From assembly GCF_026151205.1 (NCBI RefSeq), contig NC_087077.1, positions 1,488,001 through 1,552,000 of the forward strand: 64,000 nucleotides of DNA. Direction: 5' to 3'. Position 1 is the first letter of the stretch. Every line of letters begins with the position of its first letter. Of the stretch, positions 1 to 9,569 are shown piece by piece. This DNA is from Bolinopsis microptera. Lineage: Eukaryota; Ctenophora; Tentaculata; Lobata; Bolinopsidae. The notes under the pieces are model-generated. The model had not been told where the DNA came from, did not search any database, and saw only the letters and a list, made by a program, of their open reading frames with translations. A program made the translations under genes and the position numbers.

Positions 1-1900
1 GGGCCTTTTCACAAGAATTTTCTTGAAATTTGGGCGAGCGATTTAGTGGGAGTGGTTTTATACCCTATGTGTGACTTTTAGAAACGAACAGTGTAGCTTT
101 AAAAGAGCAAGACCACAATCTTAACTGAACTGTATCAAATATCTCACCTCCATATTGGGATCTAATACGAGTTTTAGATACAATCCACGCTTAATTTACA
201 CTTTGAAATTGCCGTCTACAGCTCCCTGCCAAGTGAGCGACAGATTTATGATAATGTTAAATTGCAGTTTATCGAGATCTACGTTGCTGTGTATACGAAC
301 AAATAAACCTTCTTGATAATGAATCACGAACCTTATGCCTACCCAGTACCCACCCTATAATTCATAACTAATAACTCCCCGGACCACCAGAAACTCATTT
401 GTTTTTCAATTATAAACCGACTGCTCTTCCCCGAGGTTTTAAATTTCAAATAACCAGGCTGCTGGGTATCGCTGTCACGAGCTGATCACGTGGTAGTAAC
501 CGTCACCTTTTGTTCTGATAAGACCTTGTTAAATTGTGCAAATCTTTAATTCAAACGTTGCCAATGCCGGGTACTGCCAGTATCAGGGTGGGCTCCGTGG
601 AGTTTCCTCAGTATGTATGGGGCCATTTAACCGGCCAGAGCATGGCTCTGATGGTGTTTAACACTTCGCGCTACGTTGATCTGTACTTTGACATGATATA
701 ATGTCCCATTGTACTCAAGTCGCTAACGATCAGAGATATTACAATGTTTGACGGTATTGATGATTGATCGATTTGGTGATTCAACTCACCAACTCAGTTT
801 AGATTTCTCTTTGTGTTGTGTCTTCTTTGTCATTTTGAACAGATTAAAAAAAAGTTAAATTAAAATTTGACCTGTTTATTACGTCGTTTAACTTGTTAAC
901 TCTCGATTAGGATGTTACGATATAAATCGATTTAAATGAATAAAACGCCCGTTTTGTCGGAAAGTTATATTTAGTGGAAACTGACTTAAGTTGGCACTTT
1001 GTTTTACTTCCTGTGGAAGCTGTAAATCTTAAATTAGTAAACTTGAGTCATGGTCTATTTATTGTAATGCCCCGTTTTCTGCTTCACTTTTTTGTTTTCG
1101 TCAGACTTTTGTGTACGGGTTTTCTCCAGACTTACTTAATTTCATCAGACGTATGTGTTTTCAACAGTCGCACGCGTTTGCATATTATTAATTATCTTTC
1201 CTTTGCCTTTTAATAATAATTACACAAGCCGGGTTCCTTTTCGATAGCTAGAGACAGAGTTTCACAATACTCACAAATCGGAAGGGCTATTGTAATTGAT
1301 TATTATATTCGTTTAAAAAACTAAATACTTTTCAAATTTTACAGATTACAGCAATGAATTAATAAAATGAATTTTATAAAAATCGAAATGCATTTTAATT
1401 TTCGAAATGCACAATTAATTTTCTGCTTCAATTTTGTGTTTTCGTCAGAGTCAGACTTTCGTAATACTAATATTTCTCCAGACGTATTTTTTGCATCTGT
1501 CGTACTCTTATATGTTTTCAACAGTCGCATGCGTTTTTTTATTAACATTTTATGATTTCATCCGACCAAAGCAATGATCTTTCCTCTGCCTTTTAATAAT
1601 AATTACATCAACCAGAATTCTTTTCAATCAAGTTGTTCATCATACGCGAATCAGAACCTATATAAGTCGGAGGGGTATAATTGATTATGGAGTCCTTACA
1701 TTAACTTATATAAGTATAACTAATCAACGTCACACTGATATAGTATTCAGAAAAGTAAATTGTTGGATTTACATACCATTTGCCATGCCAAATACCTTCA
1801 GTTTTCGATTACTGAACCAACATAATGTCCAGTTGAGACTGACAATAATTCACTGATCTACTTGTAGACTCAAGACTACACAGTCTACATCTGTCTTCTC
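1..1900. other. Intergenic, no confident gene
   Basis: AT-rich sequence with no convincing splice-bounded coding exon except the weak candidate at 564-701. Two stretches, roughly 1060-1270 and 1405-1680, are diverged direct copies of each other: both carry a CAGACTT..TCTCCAGAC block, a TTTTCAACAGTCGCA block and a CCTTTTAATAATAATTACA block in the same order. A CACGTG E-box lies near 495. The short ORFs here look random in base composition. Confidence 0.5.
564..701 (+). CDS. Possible short ORF or exon, unknown
   Basis: An ATG-initiated 45-codon reading frame ends in TAA. It is clearly richer in G+C than the surrounding AT-rich DNA and reads like protein (for example VEFPQYVWGHLTGQ). No domain is recognised and no clear acceptor or donor frames it, so it may be a terminal exon, a decayed element or chance. 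An E-box lies about 65 bases upstream. Confidence is low. Confidence 0.2.
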   Translation: MPGTASIRVGSVEFPQYVWGHLTGQSMALMVFNTSRYVDLYFDMI

Positions 1901-1928
1901 TCGGAATACCGGGATTACCAAAACTACT

Positions 1929-2120
1929 GGCCAATCCCAGCTCAGTATTACAATATTTTGGTCACGTGCTCAGCAACGCTAGCCAATCCCAGCTCAGTAT
2001 TACAATATTTTGGTCACGTGCTCAGCAACGCTAGCCAATCCCAGCTCAGTATTACAATATTTTGGTCACGTGCTGAGCAACGCTAGCCAATCACAGCTTA
2101 GCGTGGTGCCCACGTGCAGA
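1929..2120. repeat. 52-bp tandem repeat of CCAAT + E-box module
   Basis: Three near-identical 52-bp units begin with CCAATCCCAG at 1931, 1983 and 2035, and a diverged fourth begins at 2087. Each unit has a CCAAT pentamer followed 32 bases later by a CACGTG E-box (1963, 2015, 2067; in the fourth copy the E-box is at about 2111). Both motifs are classic promoter elements (NF-Y and bHLH-type sites), so the array looks like a multimerised regulatory module. No adjacent exon could be assigned. Confidence 0.75.
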
Positions 2121-3950
2121 CCAAACAATAAACATGTTAGTCGAGCTCCGCGGGCCGGTGTTAGCAATAGTGTTTGTTAACAGCTGATTGCTATAATCAC
2201 AGTTTCCTACAGCAAATAATCACAGCTTCCCCAAAAATAATATCACACTTCATTATTTTTGACTGTATATGCGGCAAACTTTCTACGATTAAACTATTTT
2301 TACTTTTTACTTTATATATGTTTACTTCATTGTTCGCATGTGATTTGCTTAGTCAGGTAAGACTAAGTGTAGCTCCCATCGGTCCCCCAATTCCTGCTTA
2401 TCACAATGCGTATGTAGTATATTTTATGCTAATTACTACAAATCTATTGCAATTATGATCAGGGGACCTTGATCTCCACAGTAACGTGCGCCGACCAGAA
2501 CTGACACAACTCTAGAACTGCATTTGAAACCCTATTTGGGCAAACAGACCGTTGATAGTTGATAATTGATATGCAAACCATGCAAAACCAGTTACCTGAT
2601 TTACCTGATTCACTGAAGCTATAAATACCTGAAAGCTTATTTGTGTGACCATCATGGCTTTTAACGACTTGAATATTAAACAGATAATGGATTTAGAATA
2701 CGCAACTATAATATTTCGCATTTGATGATCTGAGAAGTGGTCGTATATTGGTCAGCCACGGAAAAGCCAAATCTCAACCTGGTACAATAGCTGGCAATTA
2801 TCCGTCTCAGATTTAGTCACAACCACGATCAGTAGTCTGAGCAACAGTGGGGAGCATGCTTGTTATTACACGTGACAGTTCTTCTGGGACTTGATTGGAC
2901 AATGGTACTGGAAACTGATTTTCGCTGACACGTGTCAGAAAAATAAAACATGATTAAACTCCCACATGTATGAGTATCCACAGTCCACACCTATTTAGTG
3001 AAATGCCCATCTCAACCTCAAACCTGAATATGGGTCTTGTAATGTTAAATGTTACCACGTTTTTAGTTTACACTTAAACATCTTTCAATGACTAACAATG
3101 TTATGTAAAAGCCAAAACAGTTAGTTCTTTGTACATTGCATAAATTGTAAATATGTGGGATGACAGATCATCAGATCATGCGTTATATAGATTTTCTTCT
3201 ATTATATACGAAACCCCGGAAAGCTGTTGTACGTCGTACAGTTTTCCTGGTCTCGGTTATTTCTTTCGAATTCATGTTTATGATCTATATATCTACAATC
3301 TAGATATGTCAGAATCAACTGTTTAACGAGATACTATTGCGCTTGCCTCAGCTGGTCATTAACTGTCCAACTATCAAATTTTAAACTGCCAAAAGGCAAA
3401 AACATGCAATATGACGTGCAGATGAAGCTCCGTATAGTCTCGGTTCATGAATTGTTCACATCGGGTAACCTTTAAACGATATGGTTGCCACAGGCTCCCC
3501 AAGTTCTAATGGCAGGGTTTAATCTTAGAACTCACGACATATCTGTCATTACGTCGTATCTATAAAGTTCAGTGCTATCTTAGCATCATTAATGTGAATT
3601 TAAACAGCAATCGTCATGCTACTTCTAAAACTGCAACTGTAATTACCAAGATAAAATCCATACTTAACAGAAAGCCGGCACTCGGTCCAGACTTTCATGT
3701 CTAGCAATGAACCCCTGTTCAGACTGTTCAGCAAAGTGAATCTCGGTATAGATATTTATTTACCAACTTAGAATTCCATGCTGACTATCGAGCAGTGTTT
3801 CTCTGTGCTAAGATTATTATTGCACACATACAAGGCCACATATCTGTTTTATATCCTCTTTCCAATGATAGAACATGATCAAATGATTAAAAAATCTCAC
3901 TTGCATTGCATACCCACCATCAGCGGCTCCGTCGTGGCCATTGACCAAAC
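2120..3950. other. Intergenic, no gene seen
   Basis: AT-rich sequence with short random ORFs only. It holds one paired E-box module (2869 and 2929, with GATTGG at 2893), described separately. Nothing else could be supported. Confidence 0.5.
2860..2945. promoter_or_regulatory. Paired E-box / ATTGG module, copy 1
   Basis: CACGTG occurs at 2869-2874 and 2929-2934, bracketing an inverted CCAAT box (GATTGG, 2893-2898). The block is clearly homologous to 51110-51195: the shared order is ACGTGACAGT, a TTCTGGG-type block, TTTGATTGG and a second CACGTG. Either a dispersed regulatory cassette or a small inverted-end element would explain it. Confidence 0.5.
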
Positions 3951-3954
3951 TTAC

Positions 3955-4240
3955 CTGCACCACGTGCCAAAATTTGTAAACTCTACACAGTTTATCAAAT
4001 TGTCGCGATTTTCACCGAAACACCACACACACACTTCCACGATCACGAGATCAAAACATCCCTCCTCCCTGATAGTGATTGGCTAGTGGTACCCACGTGG
4101 TTCCACCCGGCCCTGCTGTTGGTCCGTGCCACCTCCGTTTCTTCTGTCGATCCGGAAGTCGTCTTCACATTTACTAATGTGTTGTGACAGTGAATTTGTT
4201 GCCAGGGTAACGTAGCAGTAGGTGCACGTGTTAGAATCAT
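3955..4240. promoter_or_regulatory. Candidate bidirectional promoter
   Basis: An inverted CCAAT box (GATTGG near 4077-4082) and an E-box (CACGTG 4094-4099) lie between two possible 5' exons pointing apart. On the minus strand a strong donor (CAG|GTAAGT) ends a possible non-coding exon at 3955. On the plus strand an ATG exon starts at 4239. Further E-boxes occur at about 3962 and 4226. The promoter assignment is an inference from motif layout only. Confidence 0.35.
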
Positions 4241-4310
4241 GACAAATGGGAGTAGGAAGGTGCACTTTGGTTGGGAGTTCGACCAAGCCCCCACGGCTAA
4301 CTTGCAGCTG
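4239..4310 (+). CDS. Possible first coding exon, unknown gene
   Basis: The ATG at 4239 opens 24 codons reading as plausible protein (MTNGSRKVHFGWEFDQAPTA and on) up to a GTACGG donor at 4311. Read through, the frame runs on to a stop near 4392. It lies about 140 bases downstream of the CCAAT/E-box cluster. It could be the 5' exon of the gene at 9570, but no phase-compatible join was established. Confidence 0.25.
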
Positions 4311-4439
4311 GTACGGTGTCATATTCCTTGCCCTACTTCTAGAGTACCTATTACAGTTCGCCGCAGTTTTTGTAGCCTGAATATCTCTTGAAATCAACCA
4401 CTTAAGACCAAGACTTCTGAAATGTGCCCATGCCATTCT

Positions 4440-5243
4440 GTTTTGTGACAGTTTTTCTTACATTTATTCTTGTCATTTGGAAAAATTGTCTCTAACTAAT
4501 CTGTTGTAACTAAAGATGTGATTTTACACCCACTCCAAATTTAACCTGTTTTTCATAACAGGAAGGTTCTAATACCACCCACGTGAAAAGAAAACCTGCA
4601 TTTCTCACCTCTTTTATCTGGCTGACAAGTCAATCCATTGTTGCTCTTCCTGCTTCGACAGCAAAGTGAGTTACTGTTATATCAAGCCCTGATTCTACTC
4701 TCTCTCTCTCTTTATCTCTCTCTCTACCTTCACAGTCCACACATACATTTTATTTAATGCTTTACTGTGATCTCTTTCTGGCTGTTACAGAAATTCTACC
4801 GTTTGTATTACATATTATGTGATTTGCAGCGATCCAATTTGTTGCACCAGAAACGTGTTCATCTGCATCATAACAATTAACAATTACAACTATTTTGACT
4901 TCTCAACGCTCGACGTTGAATACTTGCTCGCAGGTTGTCAGTGAGATCTAATGAATTGAGGGACATATTTCTGTTGTTCATACATGTTTCATATAAGGTG
5001 TCGTCGCTCCCTACGATTAACAATATATTGTGGTAGATTGTGGTAGATTGCCAGGATGCGTGTGCACCTTAACTATTGTGACATGGGAGTGGAAGATGTC
5101 GTCAAATCAAACTTTACTTAGGTCATTGACTCCTCCTCTTGTCTTTTTGTTCTATATTTTCTACTTTAATCCTCGTGAACCCTCGTTGTGTTTTACGACC
5201 TATCCCGTGTTATTTTATTAGACACAATGCTCGGTCCCTTTTA
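4440..5243. other. Intergenic with (CT)n microsatellite
   Basis: No coding exon is supported. A CT-rich microsatellite (CTCTCTCTC) lies at about 4699-4730 and an E-box at 4581. The remainder is unremarkable AT-rich DNA. Confidence 0.5.
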
Positions 5244-5483
5244 CCTTACAAGACATATTTATGGCGGCCTAATTTGCGACGACAGAAATTTTGGCGGTCC
5301 GAAAATATGGCGAAATTGAACAAAAAGCGTCAAATTTCGGACGTCACAGAAAATAAGGGTATTTTTCATCATTTTTTGTGACAGTAAGCAGTAAGGAAAT
5401 TTCTGAAATTCGGTAAAATCATGTTCAAACTTAGTCTGTATTAAGACTTTCATGTTAGCACATACATGTATTTTAATGCAAAT

Positions 5484-5520
<37 letters not shown>

Positions 5521-6457
5521 ACCATATTAAAGTATATTAAAGTATATCCCCGGGTCAAAATCGGAAAAAATCCTACATTTTAATATACTTTAATATACCT
5601 ACAATTAGAAGATTTATATTCTTCGTTAAGATTTACATGATGAACTATATTTTTCACTCAGATCCGCAAGATAAGCCTGTTTTAGGACTAGTACATGAAT
5701 TTCCATCCAGATTGGTAAAAAATTGGCTGAGCTATGAGCTTTAAAAAATATGCCCATATTTGGGCATACGCTTTTGCCCAAATTCGCTTTTGACAAAATT
5801 CGATAAAATTTCAATATTTTTTAATGAGACTAACTCTATGTGAAAGATATAACTCAGTGTTTGTTGAATATAGTGGATACTAAGTAAAAAGACCTCCATG
5901 AACAAAATTGGGAAAATTGCACATAATATCTCGGTTCGGAATACTAGCCAAAATGACTTCATTAAAATTGAAATAACTCCATCAGTTTTCAATATTTTTT
6001 CAAGAACTTTTTGGAATAGATTAAGAATTGCATTTCAAGCTTATTTTGGGCAACAATTTTTGAAGTAGGCCTCCAAGGAGATAGGGATATATTAAAGTAT
6101 ATTGTAGGTATATCAAAGTATATCCCCGGGTCAAAATCGGGAAAAATCCTACATTTTAATATACTTTAATATGGTTGCCCCCCCCCCCCCCTCCCAAATT
6201 TAAACTGTATTGCTTGACATTCAATTCGTCATTGGTGTGGTGATAATTTGTCCCAAGATGCCAGAATTTATTTATTTATTTTACTTGATATTACTTTTTA
6301 GAAACAAAATAAAGCAGTGAAGGCACAGTCATTGAAATAAGCTAAAAGATAATGCGACGGATTCTAGTACGACGACCGAAATTTTGGCGGTCCGAAAATA
6401 TGGCGAAATTTTCGGAAAACCGCCACATTTCGTACGTTATAAATATGTCTTGTAAGG
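5244..6457. mobile_element. TIR element with TA target site (mariner-like MITE)
   Basis: The ends are an 18-bp perfect inverted repeat (CCTTACAAGACATATTTA at 5244 and its reverse complement ending at 6457), flanked on both sides by TA (5242-5243 and 6458-6459). That is the footprint of Tc1/mariner-type elements. Just inside each end a block containing GAAATTTTGGCGGTCCGA is repeated in direct orientation (from about 5284 and 6378). No transposase ORF is present, so it is non-autonomous. A second inverted element is nested inside (5481-6205). Confidence 0.6.
5481..6205. mobile_element. Nested poly-G/poly-C bounded inverted element
   Basis: The left end is AAATTT followed by a G run (5486-5518) and GCAACCATATTAAAGTATAT. 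The right end is the inverse: ATATGGTTGC, a C run (about 6178-6191) and CCCAAATTT. A second block containing TATCCCCGGGTCAAAATCGG recurs in direct orientation near both ends (about 5545 and 6120). The interior is non-coding. The arrangement suggests an insertion or terminal rearrangement inside the larger TA-flanked element. Confidence 0.5.
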
Positions 6458-6569
6458 TATAGGACAAGTCAACATGTTTTGATTAAAATTAAGATAGAGC
6501 AAGTAACTTTTATTTACAGCATCTTATATTTAATATCATATATTCGGACACGAAGGGAAACATACAATG

Positions 6570-7060
6570 TTAGGCTTGAATCTTTTGTAAATATATATTC
6601 AAACAATGATAGTAGTCTAATTCGGAGACATTGCCAGTTTTAAGCTCAGATAAACTTCTCAGAAAGTGTGAGTCAAGCTGATTCAAACAGTATTCAACGA
6701 ACTTGTTATCTCTTGTCCCAAACTTTTGTGCGAACTTGAAAAGATCTACAAAGTTATCCACCGTTATGATCTCACCGAACATTAGCTGAGCATAGTTCTG
6801 CAACCACTTCACTAGATAGCGTGTAGCAAAGTTGTAAGTTTCAATTCCTTAATGTTCCCACTTGATTTCACCGCAATATAAACTCCTAACGATCTTTCTC
6901 AGGGTGTTCGTCAAAATCAGGTGACAATTTGATATTGGTAGTAGTGTTTCGATCGGTTTCTGGCACCCAGACCTCCTCCACCTCTAAAATGTCGCTGGTC
7001 AAGGCAAGAATCAATCCATGGCAATATATAATTGCGCATTTTCAGATTGCACTGACTTAT
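6570..7060 (-). pseudogene. Decayed BTB-BACK domain gene
   Basis: The longest open piece (6570-6812) reads like the end of a BTB domain plus a BACK domain: LQNYAQLMFGEI, then FVDLFKFAQKFG and YCLNQLDSHF. Upstream on the minus strand, BTB-like segments continue in shifting frames: ENAQLYIA, HGLILALTSDILE (about 7020), TLRKIVRSLYCGEIKW (about 6890) and IKELKLTTLLHAI. At least three frame changes and a stop separate these pieces with no room for introns, so I call it a pseudogene; assembly indels are the alternative. BTB-BACK proteins are usually cullin-3 ubiquitin ligase adaptors. The assignment is by pattern only. Confidence 0.45.
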
Positions 7061-7077
7061 TATTAGTGGTAATCTTA

Positions 7078-7260
7078 TTGGTTCAGTTGGATAACCGCCC
7101 TTCCATTGGTCCAGGGGTAACGGATCCGAATCCCAGTGCAGGGGTAAGATCTAAAGGTCAGCTGTCACTCACTAAACCACGCTGTGAGTGGTAGAGGGCT
7201 CTCATTAGACCTTCGAAAATAGCACGAGTAGATAGCAGAGTTGTGTTTCATTTAAATCTG
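7078..7260 (+). mobile_element. SINE copy 1 (tRNA-like B box)
   Basis: It contains a tRNA-type B-box-like stretch (GATCCGAATCCC near 7122). A body follows that matches the minus-strand SINE at 23211-23477 block for block: GTCACTCAC, AAACCA, GTGAGTGGTA, GCTCTCATTA, GAAAATAGCACGAGT. The 5' part and the tail are less clear than in the other copy, so the ends are approximate. Confidence 0.6.
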
Positions 7261-7321
7261 TACCAAAAGGACTATGCCGTTATGTTTTGGAAAAGGAGAC
7301 AGCACCTCGACCTCTAGAAAT

Positions 7322-7905
7322 TAGCACGCAAGGGTTGCTGAGCATTCATTCCTTCACTGAGCACGCAAGGGTTGCTGAGCATTCATTCCTTCACTGAGCA
7401 TGGAAGGATGTAGGAGTTTTAGCACGCAAGGGTTGCTGAGCATTCATTCCTTCACTGAGCATGGAAGGATGTAGGAGTTTTAGCACGCAAGGGTTGCTGA
7501 GCATTCATTCCTTCACTGAGCATGGAAGGATGTAGGAGTTTTAGCACGCAAGGGTTGCTGAGCATTCATTCCTTCACTGAGCATGGAAGGATGTAGGAGT
7601 TTTAGCACGCAAGGGTTGCTGAGCATTCATTCCTTCACTGAGCATGGAAGGATGTAGGAGGGTCGCTGAGCATTCATTCCTTCACTGAGCATGGTAGGGT
7701 GTAGGAGATAAGCACGCAAGGGTTGCTGAACATTCATTCCTTCACTGAGCATGGTAGGATGTAGGAGTTTTAACCTTCACTAAGGGTTGCTGAGTATTCA
7801 TTCCTTCACTGAGCATGGTAGGATGTAGGAGACATTAGCACGCAAGGGTTGCTGAGCATTCATTCCTTCACTGAGCATGGAAGGATGTAGGAGTTTTAAC
7901 CTTCA
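7322..7905. repeat. About 61-bp tandem repeat
   Basis: Nine or so units of AGCACGCAAGGGTTGC, CATTCATTCCTTCACTGAGC and ATGGAAGGATGTAGGAG. Some units are internally shortened and the later ones carry ATGGTAGG. Non-coding. Confidence 0.85.
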
Positions 7906-7944
7906 CTATATCAAGTTAATTGATCAATATTTATTGGCATTTAC

Positions 7945-7989
7945 CTGCAACCTGCTGAACAGCTTTGTTCCAGTCTCACGAACTAATCG
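7945..7989 (-). CDS. Candidate 45-bp internal exon
   Basis: On the minus strand ATATTTTACAG precedes 15 codons (RLVRETGTKLFSRLQ), followed by CAG|GTAAAT. Both splice sites match consensus and the phase is 0/0. It lies upstream of the BTB-BACK remnant on the same strand and resembles the lead-in to a BTB domain, so it may be a surviving exon of the same gene. Evidence is limited to one short exon. Confidence 0.35.
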
Positions 7990-8104
7990 CTGTAAAATAT
8001 CGTGACTGGATACAAAAAAAGAGATTTATTCCCGAGCCGCGTGTCACTATTTGACACATGCTATTGTCACTCCAAGAACCGACACATCCAACCAGCTAAT
8101 CAGC

Positions 8105-8195
8105 CATCAGTCACGTGACCACAGGACAATCCCACATGATGTTGCCTGGGTGACGGCTGCCCAATAGGAGGTCGAGGTTTTGTGCACGTGCATCT
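8105..8195. promoter_or_regulatory. Paired E-box / CCAAT module
   Basis: CACGTG at 8112-8117 and 8185-8190 bracket a CCAAT at about 8161. It has the same layout as the modules at 2860 and 51110. It sits upstream of the minus-strand candidate exon at 7945-7989, which would fit a promoter for that gene. Confidence 0.4.
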
Positions 8196-8265
8196 GAAAA
8201 CAGCGTATCTAGATGTGTTTTAGTGTGAACCCGCACGCGCCGTTTCTCCCGCCGCTTGACATGCT

Positions 8266-8517
8266 GCCTGACCGATCCCATAAGTTTTATTCTAAAATTT
8301 GAACCTCTACCCTTACCCAGTTGAGCTCGAACCACACAGTTGTATTCCGCTGACCGATCTCATAAGTTTTATTCTAAAATTTGAACCTCTACCCTTACCC
8401 AGTTGAGCTCGAACCACACAGTTGTATTCCGCTGACCGATCTCATAAGTTTTATTCTAAAATGTGAACCTCTACCCTTACCCAGTTGAGCTGGAACCACA
8501 GAGTTGTATTCCGCTGA
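8266..8517. repeat. Three-copy ~79-bp tandem repeat
   Basis: Three near-identical units begin CTGACCGAT(C)TCATAAG and end GAACCACA..GTTGTATTC. The last unit differs at a few sites (AAAATGTGAACC, GAGCTGGAACC). It lies beside the E-box module at 8105-8195. Confidence 0.85.
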
Positions 8518-8519
8518 CG

Positions 8520-9569
8520 TTTAACTACTGTTTTAGACCGGATAAGTAGGTCTAGTCAGGTTAAAGACTCCCTCCGTTGCTAAGTGAGGGAGGCGTTGCT
8601 AAGTGAGGGAGCCGTGCTCACGTGTGATGATCACAGCTTTTATGATGTCCAAGCTCATGGTTTTCTGGTTAAACCATGCCTGGACTCCTAACTGAAATAA
8701 TGCTTGGTTCTTGTTAAAGTGGATTTTCCGTTTTCCTGCAGCACCCGCCTCTAACTAGCTCTAATCTATTGGAGATTAGGCTGGTGCTAGGGCCTTACTA
8801 TTTAAGTACTTCGTACTCCTTGTTACACTTAGTTAAAAGCTTCATTTTTATTATTGAGATATTTTCAGCCTGAACACCAGTGAATTTGTTTTAGGGCGGT
8901 CCTGTTTATTTTTGTACTTGAGTTTCTACTTTCTTCCACTTGTTTAAACGATTAAATATCCATCCACCATTTGGTGTAAACTACTCTGGCATCGCATCCT
9001 GTGACGTATCTGGTTCGAGCAGAGAGATGCATTTTTGTGGGCCTGGTAGTGTGGCACACTAAAGTGGTACAGTAACTGAAGTTAGGCAGCACTATAGTTT
9101 AGGTGTGCTCTTCTCGAAAAAGGCTCTACTGACAATGGATACATTATGAACCATTAACTGTATCTTACCAGTTATTAAAGTACCTTACAGTTGTGCTATT
9201 GCTAAAAGTTGCCAATAAATACAATCTTGCTTTAAACTTGAAAGTATAATTATTCCTTACGTTAACATTAAATAGTCTTATATTTTCTTCAATCTGTTTT
9301 TTAAGGAATCGTACTTATTTTTGGAACATAGACCGCTGGACGCCCGAAGTAATTTTATCTCGATCTTCAATTATAAATCCATTTTAAAACTGACAATCTG
9401 CCCACCTTATCGCACATTTTCACCCGGTGTAATGCATGAATGATGCGACCGTACCTGTTGAAACCTATGCTGTTCAATACCTCGCGGTTACTGCATTATA
9501 ATTCATATGTTAAATTCATTATCTTTCTAACGGAATGTTCCAGCAGTTGATGTTCACATAACCCGGGTG
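8520..9569. other. Upstream region of the 9570 gene
   Basis: No coding exon is supported. An E-box is embedded in TCACGTGTGATGATCA (about 8620), preceded by a short direct repeat of GTTGCTAAGTGAGGGAG (about 8576 and 8596). It could be the promoter or 5' untranslated region of the plus-strand gene at 9570. A possible acceptor (TTCCAGCAG) ends at about 9546, just before the first recognised coding exon. Confidence 0.4.

Noticed and set aside
7322-7905. CRISPR-like array
   Set aside because: Units are contiguous and near-identical with no unique spacers, and the host is eukaryotic.
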